A DNA stretch of 64,000 nt from Pseudomonas chlororaphis (GCF_000783395.1 NZ_JSFK01000001.1:372001-436000); one strand, 5' to 3'. Counted from the first letter of the stretch, positions 24,822-35,074 are shown. Program-made: numbers and translations. The notes: generated by a model from the letters alone, not told the origin.

Positions 24822-26306
24822 TTAGCGACTCACCTTCCACGCATCCCCAGCCGGCGCTTTGCCATGGTCATACGGCTTGCCAATCCACATGTAAACCAGG
24901 CCCAAACCAATCACGATGGCCGTGCTCAACACCATCGCATAGTTCACATACCACGCTGCATCCGGCGTACGTGGCCAGGCCATATTGATGATGGCGCCAA
25001 CGCCGTACACCAGCGCGCCGATGTTCACCGGCCAGCCCCATGCGCCGAGGGTGAATTTGCCGCTCGGTTTCCAGCCTTTGCTGCGGGCGTACAGCGAGGC
25101 CAGCACGATCATCTGGAACGCGAGGTAGATGCCGATGGCGGCGAAGCTGACGATGGTTGCGACGGCGTCTTGCAGGAAGAAGCCGAGGGCGATGATCAGG
25201 GCCGGCAGGACGCCGGACACGAACAGTGCGGCAACCGGTACTTGGGTGGTAGGAGAAATCTTTTTCAGCAGTCGGCTGCCGATGACCATTTCGTCCCGAG
25301 CGTAGGAGTACAGCAGACGGCTTGCCGCTGCTTGTAGGCTGATGACGCAGGAGATGAAGGAAATCATTACCACGCCCATCACCACTTTCGAACCGACCGG
25401 GCCGAAGGCGTTGTTGAGGATGGTGGTGACCGGGTCTTTGTCGGTGCCGTTGATCACGGCTTGCATGTCCGGTACGGCGAGGATCAGCGCCAGGCAGGCA
25501 AACATCGCGGCGATGCCGCCGATGTAGATGGTCATGCGCATGGCCACCGGGATTTTCGCGCTCGGGTTCGGGGTTTCTTCGGCGACGTCGCCGCAGGCCT
25601 CGAAGCCGTAGTAGAGGAACATCCCCGCCAGCGATGCGGTGAGGAACGCCGGCAGGTAAGAGCCGTCGACGCTGATGTCGAAGGTGTTGAACAGTACGCT
25701 GAGCGGTTGATGGCGTTCGAACACCAGCAAGTAAACGCCAACGATCACTGCGCCAACCAGTTCGCAGAGGAAGCCGAACATGGCGATGCGCGCCAGCACT
25801 TTGGTGCCGCTGAGGTTGACCAGTGTGGCGAACAGGGTCAGCACCAGGGCGATGACGATGTTGGTGTTGTTGCTTGGCTCGAAACCGAGCATGGCGGCAA
25901 GGTACGGGCCGGCGCCGACCGCAACGGCGGCGATGGTGACGCACAGGGCGATGGAGTAGATCCAGCCGACCATCCATGCCCATTTCTTACCGACCAATCG
26001 GCGTGCCCAAGGGTAAACCCCGCCGGAAATCGGGAACTGCGAAACCACTTCGCCGAAGATCAGGCACACCAGCAACTGGCCGCAACCGACCAGCAAGTAG
26101 GCCCAGAACATCGGTGGACCGCCGGCGGCGAGGCACAGGCCGAAGAGGGTATAAACCCCTACGACCGGTGACAGATAAGTGAAGCCCAGAGCGAAGTTCT
26201 CCCACAGGCTCATGCTGCGGTTGAAGTTCGAGGTGTAGCCCAGTTTGCGCAGTTGTTCGGCATCGCTGTCGGCAACGGCTGCGGCGAGATCGGGTGAGGA
26301 ACTCAT
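24822..26306 (-). CDS. APC superfamily amino acid/polyamine permease
   Basis: A 494-residue inner-membrane permease with about 12 predicted helices. It opens with a cytoplasmic stretch (RKLGYTSNFNRSMSLWENFA) and helix 1 TYLSPVVGVYTLFGL; the conserved VVSQFPISGGVYPWARRLVG loop and LYYGFEACGDVAEETPNPS in helix 6 are typical of the amino acid-choline/GABA transporter branch of APC. It is the last gene of the polyamine cluster, transcribed the same way as the patD-like gene, from which a REP doublet separates it. Substrate by context: GABA, putrescine or a related amine. Confidence 0.83.
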   Translation of the reverse strand: MSSSPDLAAAVADSDAEQLRKLGYTSNFNRSMSLWENFALGFTYLSPVVGVYTLFGLCLAAGGPPMFWAYLLVGCGQLLVCLIFGEVVSQFPISGGVYPWARRLVGKKWAWMVGWIYSIALCVTIAAVAVGAGPYLAAMLGFEPSNNTNIVIALVLTLFATLVNLSGTKVLARIAMFGFLCELVGAVIVGVYLLVFERHQPLSVLFNTFDISVDGSYLPAFLTASLAGMFLYYGFEACGDVAEETPNPSAKIPVAMRMTIYIGGIAAMFACLALILAVPDMQAVINGTDKDPVTTILNNAFGPVGSKVVMGVVMISFISCVISLQAAASRLLYSYARDEMVIGSRLLKKISPTTQVPVAALFVSGVLPALIIALGFFLQDAVATIVSFAAIGIYLAFQMIVLASLYARSKGWKPSGKFTLGAWGWPVNIGALVYGVGAIINMAWPRTPDAAWYVNYAMVLSTAIVIGLGLVYMWIGKPYDHGKAPAGDAWKVSR

Positions 26307-26450
26307 GTGTGTTTGCTCCGTGAAATCGGCAGATTTCGGATGGCCGAGGCCGTGGCGAGGCTTTGTGGGCGCCGCCCGGTTCGGTAGTTATTGTTTTGGG
26401 ATCCTGGTGGTGCGTAATGCCGGTTTCCTTCCTGAAACCGAGGTGACGCC

Positions 26451-26519
26451 TTCGCGAGCAGGCTCGCTCCCACAGAGGGAAAGCATTTCAATTAATGTGG
26501 GAGCGAGCCTGCTCGCGAA
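26451..26519. repeat. REP doublet (REPIN), GCGAGCAGGCTCGCTCCCAC type
   Basis: An inverted pair from TTCGCGAGCAGGCTCGCTCC to GAGCCTGCTCGCGAA with a spacer of about 25 bases, between the permease start and the patD-like stop. Confidence 0.85.
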
Positions 26520-26529
26520 GCTTTTGACC

Positions 26530-27954
26530 TTAGTGCTTGAACATCACATGCCGAACCGTGGTGTAGTCCTCCAGCCCGTACATGGACATGTCCTTCCCGT
26601 AACCGGACAATTTCTGACCGCCATGGGGCATTTCGCTGACGAGCATGAAGTGCGTATTCACCCACGTGCAGCCGTACTGCAAACGCGCCGACATGCGATG
26701 CGCGCGTCCTACATCCGCTGTCCACACGGAGGACGCGAGGCCGTAGTCCGAATCGTTGGCCCACTCCAGTGCCTGCGCTTCATCAGTAAATTTGGTCACC
26801 GAAACCACCGGCCCAAACACTTCGCGACGAACGATTTCGTCGTCCTGCTGCGCATCGGCCAGAACGGTTGGTTCAAAGAAGAAGCCGTTGCCTTCAACAG
26901 CCTTGCCGCCCGTGATCAAACGAATGTGCGATTGCGCCACAGCACGCTCGACAAACCCGGCAACGCGGTCGCGATGTTGCGCCGTGATCAACGGCCCCAG
27001 CTCAGTCGACGGATCATCCTGCAAGCCGTACTTGATGCTGCTGACCGCAGCGCCGAGCTTCTCGACGAACTTGTCGTAGATACCTTGCTGGGCATAAATT
27101 CGGCACGCCGCCGTGCAATCCTGCCCAGCGTTGTAGAAACCAAAGGTGCGAATACCTTCCACCGCCGCATCGATATCGGCGTCGTCGAAGATGATCACTG
27201 GCGCCTTGCCGCCCAGTTCCATATGCATGCGTTTGACGCTGTCGGCGGTGCTGGAAATGATGTTGGCGCCCGTGGCGATGGAGCCGGTCAGCGAAACCAT
27301 GCGCACTTTCGGGTGCGTGACCAACGGACTGCCGACGATAGGACCGCGACCAAATACCAGATTGAGTACACCCGCCGGGAAGATTTCCGACGCCAGTTCG
27401 GCCAGACGCAACGCGGTCAGCGGGGTTTGTTCCGACGGCTTGAGCACCACGGTATTACCCGCGGCCAGCGCCGGGGCGATTTTCCAGGCGACCATCATCA
27501 GCGGGTAGTTCCATGGCGCGATCGAGGCGATGACACCGACCGGGTCGCGGCGGATCATCGAGGTGTGGCCGGGCAGGTATTCGCCACCAGCCGACCCGCT
27601 CATGCAACGGCTGGCGCCAGCGAAAAAACGGAACACGTCGGCAATCGCCGGAATCTCGTCATTGAGCGCGGCGCTGTAGGGTTTGCCGCAGTTATCGGAT
27701 TCGAGCTTGGCCAGTTCTTCGCCGTGGGCCTCGATGGCGTCGGCGAGTTTGAGCAGCAGCAGCGAACGGTCTTTCGGCGCGGTTTGCGACCACTCGGCGA
27801 AGGCGTTATCGGCGGCGCGCACGGCGGCATCGACCTGGGCTTCGCTGGCTTCGTTGATTTCTATCAGGACTTCGCCAAGTGAAGGGTTGAGCACCGGTTG
27901 CGCCGGGCCTTCGCCGTTGACCAGTTGGCCGTTGATCAAGAGTTTGGTTTGCAT
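26530..27954 (-). CDS. patD: Gamma-aminobutyraldehyde dehydrogenase (PatD/YdcW-like)
   Basis: A 474-residue aldehyde dehydrogenase expected to oxidise 4-aminobutyraldehyde to GABA with NAD+, the second step of putrescine degradation. Visible motifs: [20 protein letters not shown] (cofactor domain), [12 protein letters not shown] (nucleotide loop), [10 protein letters not shown] (general base Glu) and [15 protein letters not shown] (catalytic Cys). The sequence around the catalytic Cys and [19 protein letters not shown] near the C-terminus are those of the YdcW group. It follows ydcSTUV in the order used in E. coli, though a REP doublet intervenes. A paralogue lies at 32394-33881. Confidence 0.88.
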   Translation of the reverse strand: MQTKLLINGQLVNGEGPAQPVLNPSLGEVLIEINEASEAQVDAAVRAADNAFAEWSQTAPKDRSLLLLKLADAIEAHGEELAKLESDNCGKPYSAALNDEIPAIADVFRFFAGASRCMSGSAGGEYLPGHTSMIRRDPVGVIASIAPWNYPLMMVAWKIAPALAAGNTVVLKPSEQTPLTALRLAELASEIFPAGVLNLVFGRGPIVGSPLVTHPKVRMVSLTGSIATGANIISSTADSVKRMHMELGGKAPVIIFDDADIDAAVEGIRTFGFYNAGQDCTAACRIYAQQGIYDKFVEKLGAAVSSIKYGLQDDPSTELGPLITAQHRDRVAGFVERAVAQSHIRLITGGKAVEGNGFFFEPTVLADAQQDDEIVRREVFGPVVSVTKFTDEAQALEWANDSDYGLASSVWTADVGRAHRMSARLQYGCTWVNTHFMLVSEMPHGGQKLSGYGKDMSMYGLEDYTTVRHVMFKH

Positions 27955-28004
27955 GCTTTTGTCCTCTTTGAATCTATTATTTTTCTGCCGAAACCGGATT
28001 GAAA

Positions 28005-28096
28005 CTGTGGGAGCGAGCCTGCTCGCGAAAGCGGTGTATCAGTCGACATCAATGCTGGATGTGACGGCCTCTTCGCGAGCAGGCTCGCTCCCACAG
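28005..28096. repeat. REP doublet (REPIN), GCGAGCAGGCTCGCTCCCAC type
   Basis: An inverted pair beginning CTGTGGGAGCGAGCCTG and ending CAGGCTCGCTCCCACAG. It lies in the 164-base gap between ydcV and patD. Confidence 0.85.
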
Positions 28097-28118
28097 GGGG
28101 GGGGTGTCTGTTATGAGT

Positions 28119-28928
28119 TCATTTGCCGCCGCTGCCGGCGACGCTTTCGCCACCGCGCGTCAGGTAATACGCGCCGAGGATCGGCAACATGGTCACCATC
28201 ATCACCAGCATGGCGACGACGTTGGTCACCGGTACATCCCGTGGCCGGCTCAGTTGGTTGAGCAGCCACAACGGCAACGTGCGCTCATGCCCGGCGGTAA
28301 ACGTGGTGACGATGATTTCGTCGAACGACAGCGCAAACGCCAACATGCCGCCCGCCAGTAACGCCGAGCCGAGGTTCGGCAGAATGATGTAGCGAAAGGT
28401 CTGCCAGCCATCGGCGCCGAGATCCATCGAGGCCTCGATCAAACTGTGCGAAGTGCGGCGCAGGCGGGCGATGACATTGTTGTAGACGATCACCACGCAG
28501 AAGGTCGCGTGGCCGACGATGATGGTGAACATCCCCGGCTCGATCCCCAGCGTTTTGAACGTCGCCAGCAGTGCGATCCCGGTGATGATCCCCGGCAGCG
28601 CAATCGGCAAAATCAGCATTAGCGAAATGCCCTGTTTGCCGAAGAAATCACGGCGATACAACGCTGCCGATGCGAGCGTGCCGAGCACCATCGCGATCAA
28701 TGTAGCGATGGCTGCTATCTGCAATGAAAGCTTGATCGATTCCAGTACATCCGGCCGGGAAAACGCCACGCTGAACCAGTGCAACGTGAAGCCCTTCGGC
28801 GGAAAACTGAACGCGGCTTCTTCGGTGTTGAAGGCGTAAAGAAAGATGATCAGGATCGGGAAGTGCAGAAACACCAACCCGCCCCAAGCTGCGATCTTTA
28901 AGCCTAATGATGCTTTCTCAGAGTGCAT
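28119..28928 (-). CDS. ydcV: Polyamine-type ABC transporter permease (YdcV/PotI-like)
   Basis: A 269-residue inner-membrane permease of the PotC/PotI type with six predicted helices, starting [20 protein letters not shown]. The cytoplasmic EAA loop reads [20 protein letters not shown], which contacts the ATPase. It overlaps the start of the preceding gene by eleven bases, so the two permeases are translationally coupled. It forms a heterodimer with YdcU in the proposed YdcSTUV importer. Confidence 0.9.
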   Translation of the reverse strand: MHSEKASLGLKIAAWGGLVFLHFPILIIFLYAFNTEEAAFSFPPKGFTLHWFSVAFSRPDVLESIKLSLQIAAIATLIAMVLGTLASAALYRRDFFGKQGISLMLILPIALPGIITGIALLATFKTLGIEPGMFTIIVGHATFCVVIVYNNVIARLRRTSHSLIEASMDLGADGWQTFRYIILPNLGSALLAGGMLAFALSFDEIIVTTFTAGHERTLPLWLLNQLSRPRDVPVTNVVAMLVMMVTMLPILGAYYLTRGGESVAGSGGK

Positions 28929-29853
28929 CGAAAGCCCCCAGTCGTTTGACGATGGACAGGTAAACCGCGATCAGCACAATCGGCACCAACGTGAACGCCG
29001 CCGCCATCGGCATATTGCCGATCGCACCTTGCTGCGCATACACCATGCTGCCGACAAAGTAGCCCGGCGGCCCGACCAGTTGCGGCACGATGAAGTCGCC
29101 CAGGGTCAGCGAAAAAGTGAAGATCGAACCGGCGGCAATACCCGGAATCGACAGCGGCAAAATCACCTGCATAAAGGTCTGACGCGGCTTCGCGCCCAAG
29201 TCGGCTGACGCCTGCAACAGCGATGGCGGCAGACGTTCCAGCGACGCCTGAATCGGCAGAATCATGAACGGCAGCCAGATATAGACAAACACCATGAACC
29301 GCCCCAGATGCGAGGTCGACAAGGTGCTGCCACCGACGCCGGGAATCCCCAAGATAAACTGCAACACCGGCTCCAATCCCAAGTGCTGCACGAACCACTG
29401 CGCCACGCCGCCCTTGGCCAACAGCAACGTCCACGCATACGCCTTGACGATGTAACTCGCCCACATCGGCATCATCACCGCGATGTAGAAAAACGCCTTG
29501 GTCTTGCCCGTGGTGTAGCGCGCCATGTAGTAGGCGATCGGGAAAGCGACGATGGCGCTGGCGATCGACACGACGATGGCCATGCTCAGCGTGCGCAGGA
29601 TGATGTCGAAGTTCGACGGCTGAAACAGCGCGGCGAAATTCGCCAGGGTCAGGTCAGGGGTGACCGCCATGGTGAAGTCGTCGAAGGTGTAGAAACCCTG
29701 CGACAACAGCACCAGCAGCGAGCCAAGATAAATCGCGCCAAACCACAGCAGCGGCGGCACCAGCAGCATCGACAGATACAGGTTCGGCTTGCGGTAGAGC
29801 AGGTTGGAAAACCGGCGCAACGGCGGCGATGCAGTCATCGCGAGCGTGCTCAT
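28918..29853 (-). CDS. ydcU: Polyamine-type ABC transporter permease (YdcU/PotH-like)
   Basis: A 311-residue permease with a long N-terminal cytoplasmic stretch before helix 1 ([20 protein letters not shown]). A large periplasmic loop after helix 1 is typical of PotB/PotH proteins. The EAA loop is [20 protein letters not shown]. It starts one base after the stop of the ATPase gene upstream and overlaps ydcV, giving a tightly packed ydcT-ydcU-ydcV unit. Confidence 0.9.
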   Translation of the reverse strand: MSTLAMTASPPLRRFSNLLYRKPNLYLSMLLVPPLLWFGAIYLGSLLVLLSQGFYTFDDFTMAVTPDLTLANFAALFQPSNFDIILRTLSMAIVVSIASAIVAFPIAYYMARYTTGKTKAFFYIAVMMPMWASYIVKAYAWTLLLAKGGVAQWFVQHLGLEPVLQFILGIPGVGGSTLSTSHLGRFMVFVYIWLPFMILPIQASLERLPPSLLQASADLGAKPRQTFMQVILPLSIPGIAAGSIFTFSLTLGDFIVPQLVGPPGYFVGSMVYAQQGAIGNMPMAAAFTLVPIVLIAVYLSIVKRLGAFDAL

Positions 29854-29854
29854 G

Positions 29855-30892
29855 TCACACCCCGCTCGTCACGGTGTCGTGCAACGGAATCATCGCTTCC
29901 CGCGCCCAACGCGCGCTCAGGCGCTGGCCGGTCTGATGCTGTGCGCTGCTGTCGATCCACTGATTGTTGGCGTGGCTGATGCTCAGGGTCTGACCGTTTT
30001 CCAGCTTCAATTCATAACGCGTGGCGCTGCCCTGATACTGAATGTCATGGAGCAGACCGCTGACTTCGATTTCGTGACTGGCCAGTGGGCCTTCGGCAAA
30101 ACGCACGTGCTCTGGGCGGATCGAAAACGGCTGCGGATGGCCGCTGATTTGGCGGGCCAGATCGCCACGAATCACGTTCGAGGTGCCGACGAATTCAGCG
30201 ACAAATGTGGTGGTCGGTTTCATGTACAGATTGCGCGGCGTGTCGACTTGTTCGATGCGGCCCTTGTTGAACACGGCGACGCGATCGGACATCGACAGCG
30301 CTTCGGTCTGATCGTGGGTGACGAAGATGAAAGTGATGCCGAGCTGGCGTTGCAGCTTCTTCAATTCACTTTGCATTTGTTCGCGCAATTTCAAATCGAG
30401 CGCGCCCAGAGGTTCATCCAGCAACAGCACGCGCGGGCGATTGACCAAGGCGCGGGCGAGGGCGACACGCTGGCGCTGACCACCGGATAGCTGCACCGGT
30501 TTGCGTGCGCCGTAACCGCCGAGGGCGACCATGTCCAAGGCTTCTTCGGCGCGCTTGTGCCGTTCGGTTTTGCCGACGCCTTTGACCTTCAAACCGTAGG
30601 CGACATTGTCGAGAACGTTCATGTGCGGGAACAGTGCGTAATCCTGAAACACCGTGTTGACGTCGCGTTGATAAGGCGGCAACCCGGCCGCTTCGGCGCC
30701 GTGGATACGGATCGAACCGGCGCTCGGTTGTTCGAACCCGGCGATCAGCCGCAGGCAGGTGGTCTTGCCCGAGCCGGAAGGACCCAGCATGGAAAAGAAC
30801 TCGCCGTCCTCGATATCGATGGAAACCCGGTCAACGGCCTTCACCTCGCCGAACTGCCGGGAAACGTTGGTGAACTGGACTGCAAGCGTCAT
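29855..30892 (-). CDS. ydcT: Polyamine-type ABC transporter ATP-binding protein (YdcT/PotA-like)
   Basis: A 345-residue ABC ATPase that energises the importer. Walker A is GPSGSGKTT near residue 40, the Q-loop region is VNTVFQDYALFPHMNV, the signature is LSGGQRQRVALARALVNRP, Walker B is VLLLDEPLGALD and the H-loop is FIFVTHDQTEALSMSD. A C-terminal TOBE domain begins near residue 270 (SIRPEHVRFAEG), as in PotA. It is preceded by 266 gene-free bases rich in repeats, downstream of ydcS. Confidence 0.93.
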   Translation of the reverse strand: MTLAVQFTNVSRQFGEVKAVDRVSIDIEDGEFFSMLGPSGSGKTTCLRLIAGFEQPSAGSIRIHGAEAAGLPPYQRDVNTVFQDYALFPHMNVLDNVAYGLKVKGVGKTERHKRAEEALDMVALGGYGARKPVQLSGGQRQRVALARALVNRPRVLLLDEPLGALDLKLREQMQSELKKLQRQLGITFIFVTHDQTEALSMSDRVAVFNKGRIEQVDTPRNLYMKPTTTFVAEFVGTSNVIRGDLARQISGHPQPFSIRPEHVRFAEGPLASHEIEVSGLLHDIQYQGSATRYELKLENGQTLSISHANNQWIDSSAQHQTGQRLSARWAREAMIPLHDTVTSGV

Positions 30893-30942
30893 GGTGCGGT
30901 GCTCCGGTAAAACGGGCTTTCAAAAAAGTCGTGTGTGCGTCG

Positions 30943-30971
30943 AAAAGATCGCAGCCTGCGGCAGCTCCTAC
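30943..30971 (-). repeat. Single REP-like repeat (GTAGGAGCTGCCGAAGG type)
   Basis: A single, slightly diverged copy (GATCGCAGCCTGCGGCAGCT) of the repeat found at 2503-2533 and 60745-60821, in the ydcS-ydcT gap. Confidence 0.65.
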
Positions 30972-31002
30972 AGTAGGTGTGCAGGGCGCTGAAATTGCTT
31001 TT

Positions 31003-31139
31003 AGCTCCCTCTCCCTCCGGGAGAGGGCGGGGGGTGAGGGGGGCTTTATTGGCCGTTGCCCTTCAATCAAGAGCAAAGGCAAAAGCTACCCCCTCACCCC
31101 AGCCCTCTCCCCCAGGGGGGCGAGGGGGAAAGGGAGCTA
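31003..31139. repeat. CCCTCTCCC-type inverted repeat element between ydcS and ydcT
   Basis: Two hairpins flank about 55 bases: AGCTCCCTCTCCC at 31003 and GGGAAAGGGAGCT at the far end, each with its own CTCTCC/GGGAGAGG stem. The end sequence CTCACCCCAGCCCTCTCCC is shared with the elements at 44543-44745 and 51818-51990, but the interior differs. Confidence 0.6.
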
Positions 31140-31158
31140 GACCGAGGTGCTCCCGGGC

Positions 31159-32310
31159 TTAGCGGCCGCCCATGATCGCAATGTAGTCCTGAGTCCAGCG
31201 GCTATAGGGCACAAACTTGCCGCCCTCAGCCTGCGGGGTTTTCCAGAAGGCGATCTTGTCGAACTGGTCGAAACCGTTGGTCTTGCAACCTTCAGCGCCA
31301 AGCAATTCGCTCTCCTTGCACGCCGCTGGCACGGCTGGCAACGAACCAAACCACGCCGCCACATCACCCTGGACTTTCGGTTTCAGCGACCAGTCCATCC
31401 ACTTGTAGGCGCAGTTCGGGTGCTTGGCCTCGGCGTGCAGCATGGTGGTGTCAGCCCAACCCGTGGCGCCTTCTTTCGGAATGGTCGAAGCGATCGGCTG
31501 CTTCTCGTTCATCAGGCCGTTGACCTGATACGGCCAGGCACTCGACGCCACCACGCCTTCGTTTTTGAAGTCGCTCATCTGCACCGTGGTGTCATGCCAG
31601 TAGCGGTGGATCAACGGCTGCTGTGCGCGCAACAGATCGAGCACGGCTTTGTACTGATCTTCGGTGAGTTGGTACGGGTCTTTGATGCCCAGTTCAGGCT
31701 TGGTCGATTTCAGATACAGCGCCGCATCGGCGATGTAGATCGGCCCGTCATACGCTTGCACGCGGCCCTTGTTCGGCTTGCCGTCGGGCAGATTCTGCGC
31801 GGCGAACACCACGCTCCAACTGGTCGGTGCGGTCTTGAATACGTTGGTGTTGTACATCAGCACGTTCGGGCCCCACTGGTACGGGGTGCCGTAAGTCTGG
31901 TTGTTGACCACGTACCACGGCGCGTCTTTCAGGCGCGGGTCGAGGGTGTTCCAGTTCGGGATCAACGCAGTGTTGATCGGTTGCACACGCTTGCCGACGA
32001 TCAACCGCAGCGACGCATCGCCCGACGCGGTGACCAGGTCGTAACCGCCCTTGGCCATCAGGCTGACCATTTCGTCGGAGGTTGCAGCGGTCTTCACATT
32101 GACCTTGCAGCCGGTTTCTTTTTCGAAACCGGTGACCCAGTCGTAAGCCTTGTCGCTCTCGCCACGTTCGATGTAACCCGGCCACGCAACGATATCCAGC
32201 TGACCTTCGCCAGCGCCGACAGCCTTAAGCGGCTCGGCAGCTTGCAGGCTGGCGCTGGCCAGCAGGGCCGTGGTGATTGCACTGAGCAGTGCGGTCTTGT
32301 GCACGAACAT
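31159..32310 (-). CDS. ydcS: Polyamine-type ABC transporter substrate-binding protein (YdcS-like)
   Basis: A 383-residue periplasmic binding protein. Residues 1-24 form a signal peptide (MFVHKTALLSAITTALLASA, cleavage after LQA). The mature part matches the YdcS family closely from memory: DIVAWPGYIERGESDKAYDW, TAATSDEMVSLMAKGGYDLV, TPYQWGPNVLMYNTN, and a C-terminus ending SRWTQDYIAIMGGR. YdcS-type proteins are linked to putrescine/polyamine uptake and, in E. coli, reported to associate with polyhydroxybutyrate synthesis. It leads the transporter genes and follows the second aldehyde dehydrogenase. Confidence 0.92.
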   Translation of the reverse strand: MFVHKTALLSAITTALLASASLQAAEPLKAVGAGEGQLDIVAWPGYIERGESDKAYDWVTGFEKETGCKVNVKTAATSDEMVSLMAKGGYDLVTASGDASLRLIVGKRVQPINTALIPNWNTLDPRLKDAPWYVVNNQTYGTPYQWGPNVLMYNTNVFKTAPTSWSVVFAAQNLPDGKPNKGRVQAYDGPIYIADAALYLKSTKPELGIKDPYQLTEDQYKAVLDLLRAQQPLIHRYWHDTTVQMSDFKNEGVVASSAWPYQVNGLMNEKQPIASTIPKEGATGWADTTMLHAEAKHPNCAYKWMDWSLKPKVQGDVAAWFGSLPAVPAACKESELLGAEGCKTNGFDQFDKIAFWKTPQAEGGKFVPYSRWTQDYIAIMGGR

Positions 32311-32393
32311 GGTTGAACCCTCTTCTTTAAATTATGGTCGGGGCAGTTGTGAACGCGGTGAAGCATGCCGTTGGCGGCTTGTTATTAGCGTAG

Positions 32394-33881
32394 TCAGAGA
32401 TGCTGGCCGTGGCGGGCCATGATGTGCCGCACCACGCTGTAGTCCTGCAGCGAATCACTGGATAAGTCTTTGCCGTAACCGGAGCGTTTCAGGCCACCGT
32501 GGGGCATTTCGCTGACCAGCATGAAATGGCTGTTGATCCAGGTGCAGCCGTACTGCAAGCGCGCGGCGACCTGCATGGCCTTGTCCAGATTCTGTGTCCA
32601 GACCGACGAGGCGAGGCCATATTCGGAGTCGTTGGCCCAGTCGACGGCCTGCGCGAGTTCGTCGAAACGGGTCACGGTGACCACCGGGCCGAACACTTCG
32701 CGCTGGACGATTTCATCAGTCTGTTTGCAACCGGCGAGTAGCGTCGGTTGATAGTAGAAACCGGCGCCGGAGTGCACGGCTGCACCGGTCACGCGTTCGA
32801 TGTGCGGCTGACCGAGGGCGCGTTCGACGAAACTGGCGACGCGGTCGCGCTGGCGGGTGCTGATCAGCGGGCCGATCTCGTTGTCGGCGTCACGCTTGCC
32901 GGCGAAGCGCAGGCTGCTGACGGCGGCGCCGAGTTCGGCGACCAGCTTGTCGTGAATCCCGGCCTGCGCGTAGATCCGGCAGGCAGCGGTGCAGTCCTGG
33001 CCGGCGTTGTAGTAACCGTAAGTGCGCACGCCTTCGACCACGGACTGGATGTCGGCGTCGTTGCAGACGATCACCGGGGCTTTGCCGCCGAGTTCGAGGT
33101 GCGTGCGTTTAAGCGTTTTCGCGGCGGCCTGGAGGATTTTCTGCCCGGTGACGATATCGCCGGTCAGCGAGACCATGCGTACTTTGGCGTGGCCGACCAA
33201 ATGGCTGCCAACGCCTTCGCCACCACCGCAGATGATGTTGATCACCCCGCGCGGCAGGATTTCAGCCAGCGCTGGCGCCAGTGCGAGGATCGACAGCGGT
33301 GTGTGCTCGGACGGTTTGAACACCAGCGTGTTGCCGGCGGCGAGGGCCGGGGCGATTTTCCACGCGGCCATCATGATCGGGTAGTTCCACGGCGCAATCG
33401 AGGCGATCACGCCAATCGGATCGCGCCGGACCATGCTGGTGTAGCCCGGCAGGTATTCGCCGCTCAACTGACCAGTCTGGCAACGCACCGCGCCGGCGAA
33501 GAAACGGAATACATCGACGGTCGCCGTCAGATCGTCCTGACGCGCCAGGTGCAAAGGCTTGCCGCAGTTCAGCGATTCGAGGCGGGCGAGGTGATCGGCG
33601 TGTTTTTCGATGGCGTTGGCGATGTCGAGCAGCAGGTTGGAACGTTGCTGCGGCGTGGTGCGCGACCATTCGGCGAAGGCGCGGTGGGCGGCGAGGATGG
33701 CGGCTTCGACTTGCTCGGTGCTGGCCTCGGCGATGTGTGTGAGGATTTCGCCGGTGGCCGGGTTGAGGATCGGCTCGACAAAACCTTCCCCGGCGACCAA
33801 TTCGCCGTCGATCAACAACGCGGTACACATCGGGGTCTGCGCGCCAGCCATTTTCCGCGATCTCTTTTCTTGTGTGGCCAT
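32394..33881 (-). CDS. Second gamma-aminobutyraldehyde dehydrogenase-like ALDH (PatD paralogue)
   Basis: A 495-residue aldehyde dehydrogenase strongly similar to the patD-like gene at 26530-27954: both share SIAPWNYP, the MV.LTG loop, (M/H)[25 protein letters not shown] with the catalytic Cys, and CTW(V/I)N(T/S)[12 protein letters not shown]. It has a longer N-terminal extension (MATQEKRSRKMAGAQ) before ALLIDGELVAGEG. The start at 33881 has GGGAG with good spacing. Being upstream of ydcS and next to a LysR gene, it likely oxidises a related aminoaldehyde, for example from a different polyamine. Confidence 0.87.
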   Translation of the reverse strand: MATQEKRSRKMAGAQTPMCTALLIDGELVAGEGFVEPILNPATGEILTHIAEASTEQVEAAILAAHRAFAEWSRTTPQQRSNLLLDIANAIEKHADHLARLESLNCGKPLHLARQDDLTATVDVFRFFAGAVRCQTGQLSGEYLPGYTSMVRRDPIGVIASIAPWNYPIMMAAWKIAPALAAGNTLVFKPSEHTPLSILALAPALAEILPRGVINIICGGGEGVGSHLVGHAKVRMVSLTGDIVTGQKILQAAAKTLKRTHLELGGKAPVIVCNDADIQSVVEGVRTYGYYNAGQDCTAACRIYAQAGIHDKLVAELGAAVSSLRFAGKRDADNEIGPLISTRQRDRVASFVERALGQPHIERVTGAAVHSGAGFYYQPTLLAGCKQTDEIVQREVFGPVVTVTRFDELAQAVDWANDSEYGLASSVWTQNLDKAMQVAARLQYGCTWINSHFMLVSEMPHGGLKRSGYGKDLSSDSLQDYSVVRHIMARHGQHL

Positions 33882-33982
33882 TGTTGCTCCCTGATATCGG
33901 GAGCCGACCGTCTTATAGATGCAGCAAGACTAGTGCGCGGCTCCGAGGTCGACAAATTCTAAATACTGAAGGCAGCATTCGA

Positions 33983-34897
33983 TTAAATAGATGGCTTGCG
34001 TCCGCCGTGGGGTTGTTCGCGGGCCACGGTCAGGAATGGGTCAACAAGAGCGGGGCGCGCAGTGCCACGGCGCCAGGCCAGGCCCACGTCCAAGGTCTGA
34101 TTGAGGTCGGCGATCGGACGCGCTTCGATGATGTCGCCCTCCAGCGACCATGGGCGATAAGTCATGTCCGGCTGAATCGACACGCCCAAACCGGCGGCGA
34201 CCAGACTTCGCACGGCCTCGGTCGAGGCGGTTCTCAAGGTGATTTTTGGTTGCAACCCGGCGCCGCGCCACAGCCGCTGGGCGTTGCGATCCATTTCATC
34301 GACGTTGAGTTGAATCAACGGTTCGCGGGCGACGTCAGCGAGATTGATGCTGTCGTGTTCCAGCAGTGGATGCTGCGCTGGCAGCCACAAACGGTGCGGT
34401 GAGTGGGTCAGTACTTCAGTCTGCAAAGCGTGGCGATCTTCGAGGTTGGAGAGGATCAACACGCCGACATCGATCTCGCCACTGACCAGCAAATGCTCGA
34501 TGTAAGGGCGCTCATCTTCCATCACGCGGATCTCGACATTGGGATAGGCGCGCTGAAAACGGGTGAGCAGATCCGCCAGGTAGTAACCGGCCACCAGACT
34601 GGTCACGCCGACGATCAACTGCCCGGCGACCTGATCGGTACTCTGTTGCAGGCTGCGCTTGGCATTGTCGACGGTCGCAAGAATCAGGTGCGCCTGACGC
34701 AGGAATTGATGCCCTTGATGCGTCAGGGTCATGCCCTTGGCGTGGCGGCTGAACAGGCTGACGCCGATTTCCTCTTCCAGTTGCTGGATCGCCAGCGTCA
34801 GGGTCGATTGGGAAATGAATGCAGTTTGCGCGGCGGCAGAGATCGAGCCGGTCTCGGCCACGGCGATGAAGTGACGGATCTGACGCAGGGTCATCAT
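33983..34897 (-). CDS. LysR family transcriptional regulator
   Basis: A 304-residue LysR regulator. The winged helix-turn-helix occupies residues 1-60 (TLRQIRHFIAVAETGSISAA, then SQSTLTLAIQQLEEEIG) and the effector-binding domain about 90-295. It is oriented with, and 101 bases upstream of, the second aldehyde dehydrogenase and could control the polyamine cluster; the inducer is unknown. The ATG at 34897 (MMTLRQ) is chosen because the longer frame from 34993 adds residues not seen in LysR proteins. Confidence 0.88.
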   Translation of the reverse strand: MMTLRQIRHFIAVAETGSISAAAQTAFISQSTLTLAIQQLEEEIGVSLFSRHAKGMTLTHQGHQFLRQAHLILATVDNAKRSLQQSTDQVAGQLIVGVTSLVAGYYLADLLTRFQRAYPNVEIRVMEDERPYIEHLLVSGEIDVGVLILSNLEDRHALQTEVLTHSPHRLWLPAQHPLLEHDSINLADVAREPLIQLNVDEMDRNAQRLWRGAGLQPKITLRTASTEAVRSLVAAGLGVSIQPDMTYRPWSLEGDIIEARPIADLNQTLDVGLAWRRGTARPALVDPFLTVAREQPHGGRKPSI

Positions 34898-35074
34898 GAC
34901 GGGAATACCCGGTGGGCGGTTTTTATAGATGGATCTGAGTGTATATCTATTTTCGCGAAGGGCTTGGGCGTACTGAGCAACATCTGGAAGCACACTCGCG
35001 GGCCGGGCAGGGGCACTTTCGAACTAGGCTGAGGGCCTTATAGATCCGGATAACCCCTGTTTTGGAGGCGGAAC

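Noticed and set aside
24868..25983. Long minus-strand open frame overlapping the APC permease gene
   Set aside because: It is the out-of-frame shadow of a high-GC gene (Arg/His-rich translation with no domains), while the permease frame has clear helices.
30997..31162. Short plus-strand ORFs in the ydcS-ydcT gap (products rich in LSLRERAG, PSPSGRG)
   Set aside because: They are translations of the CCCTCTCCC repeat element, a common false ORF type in Pseudomonas.
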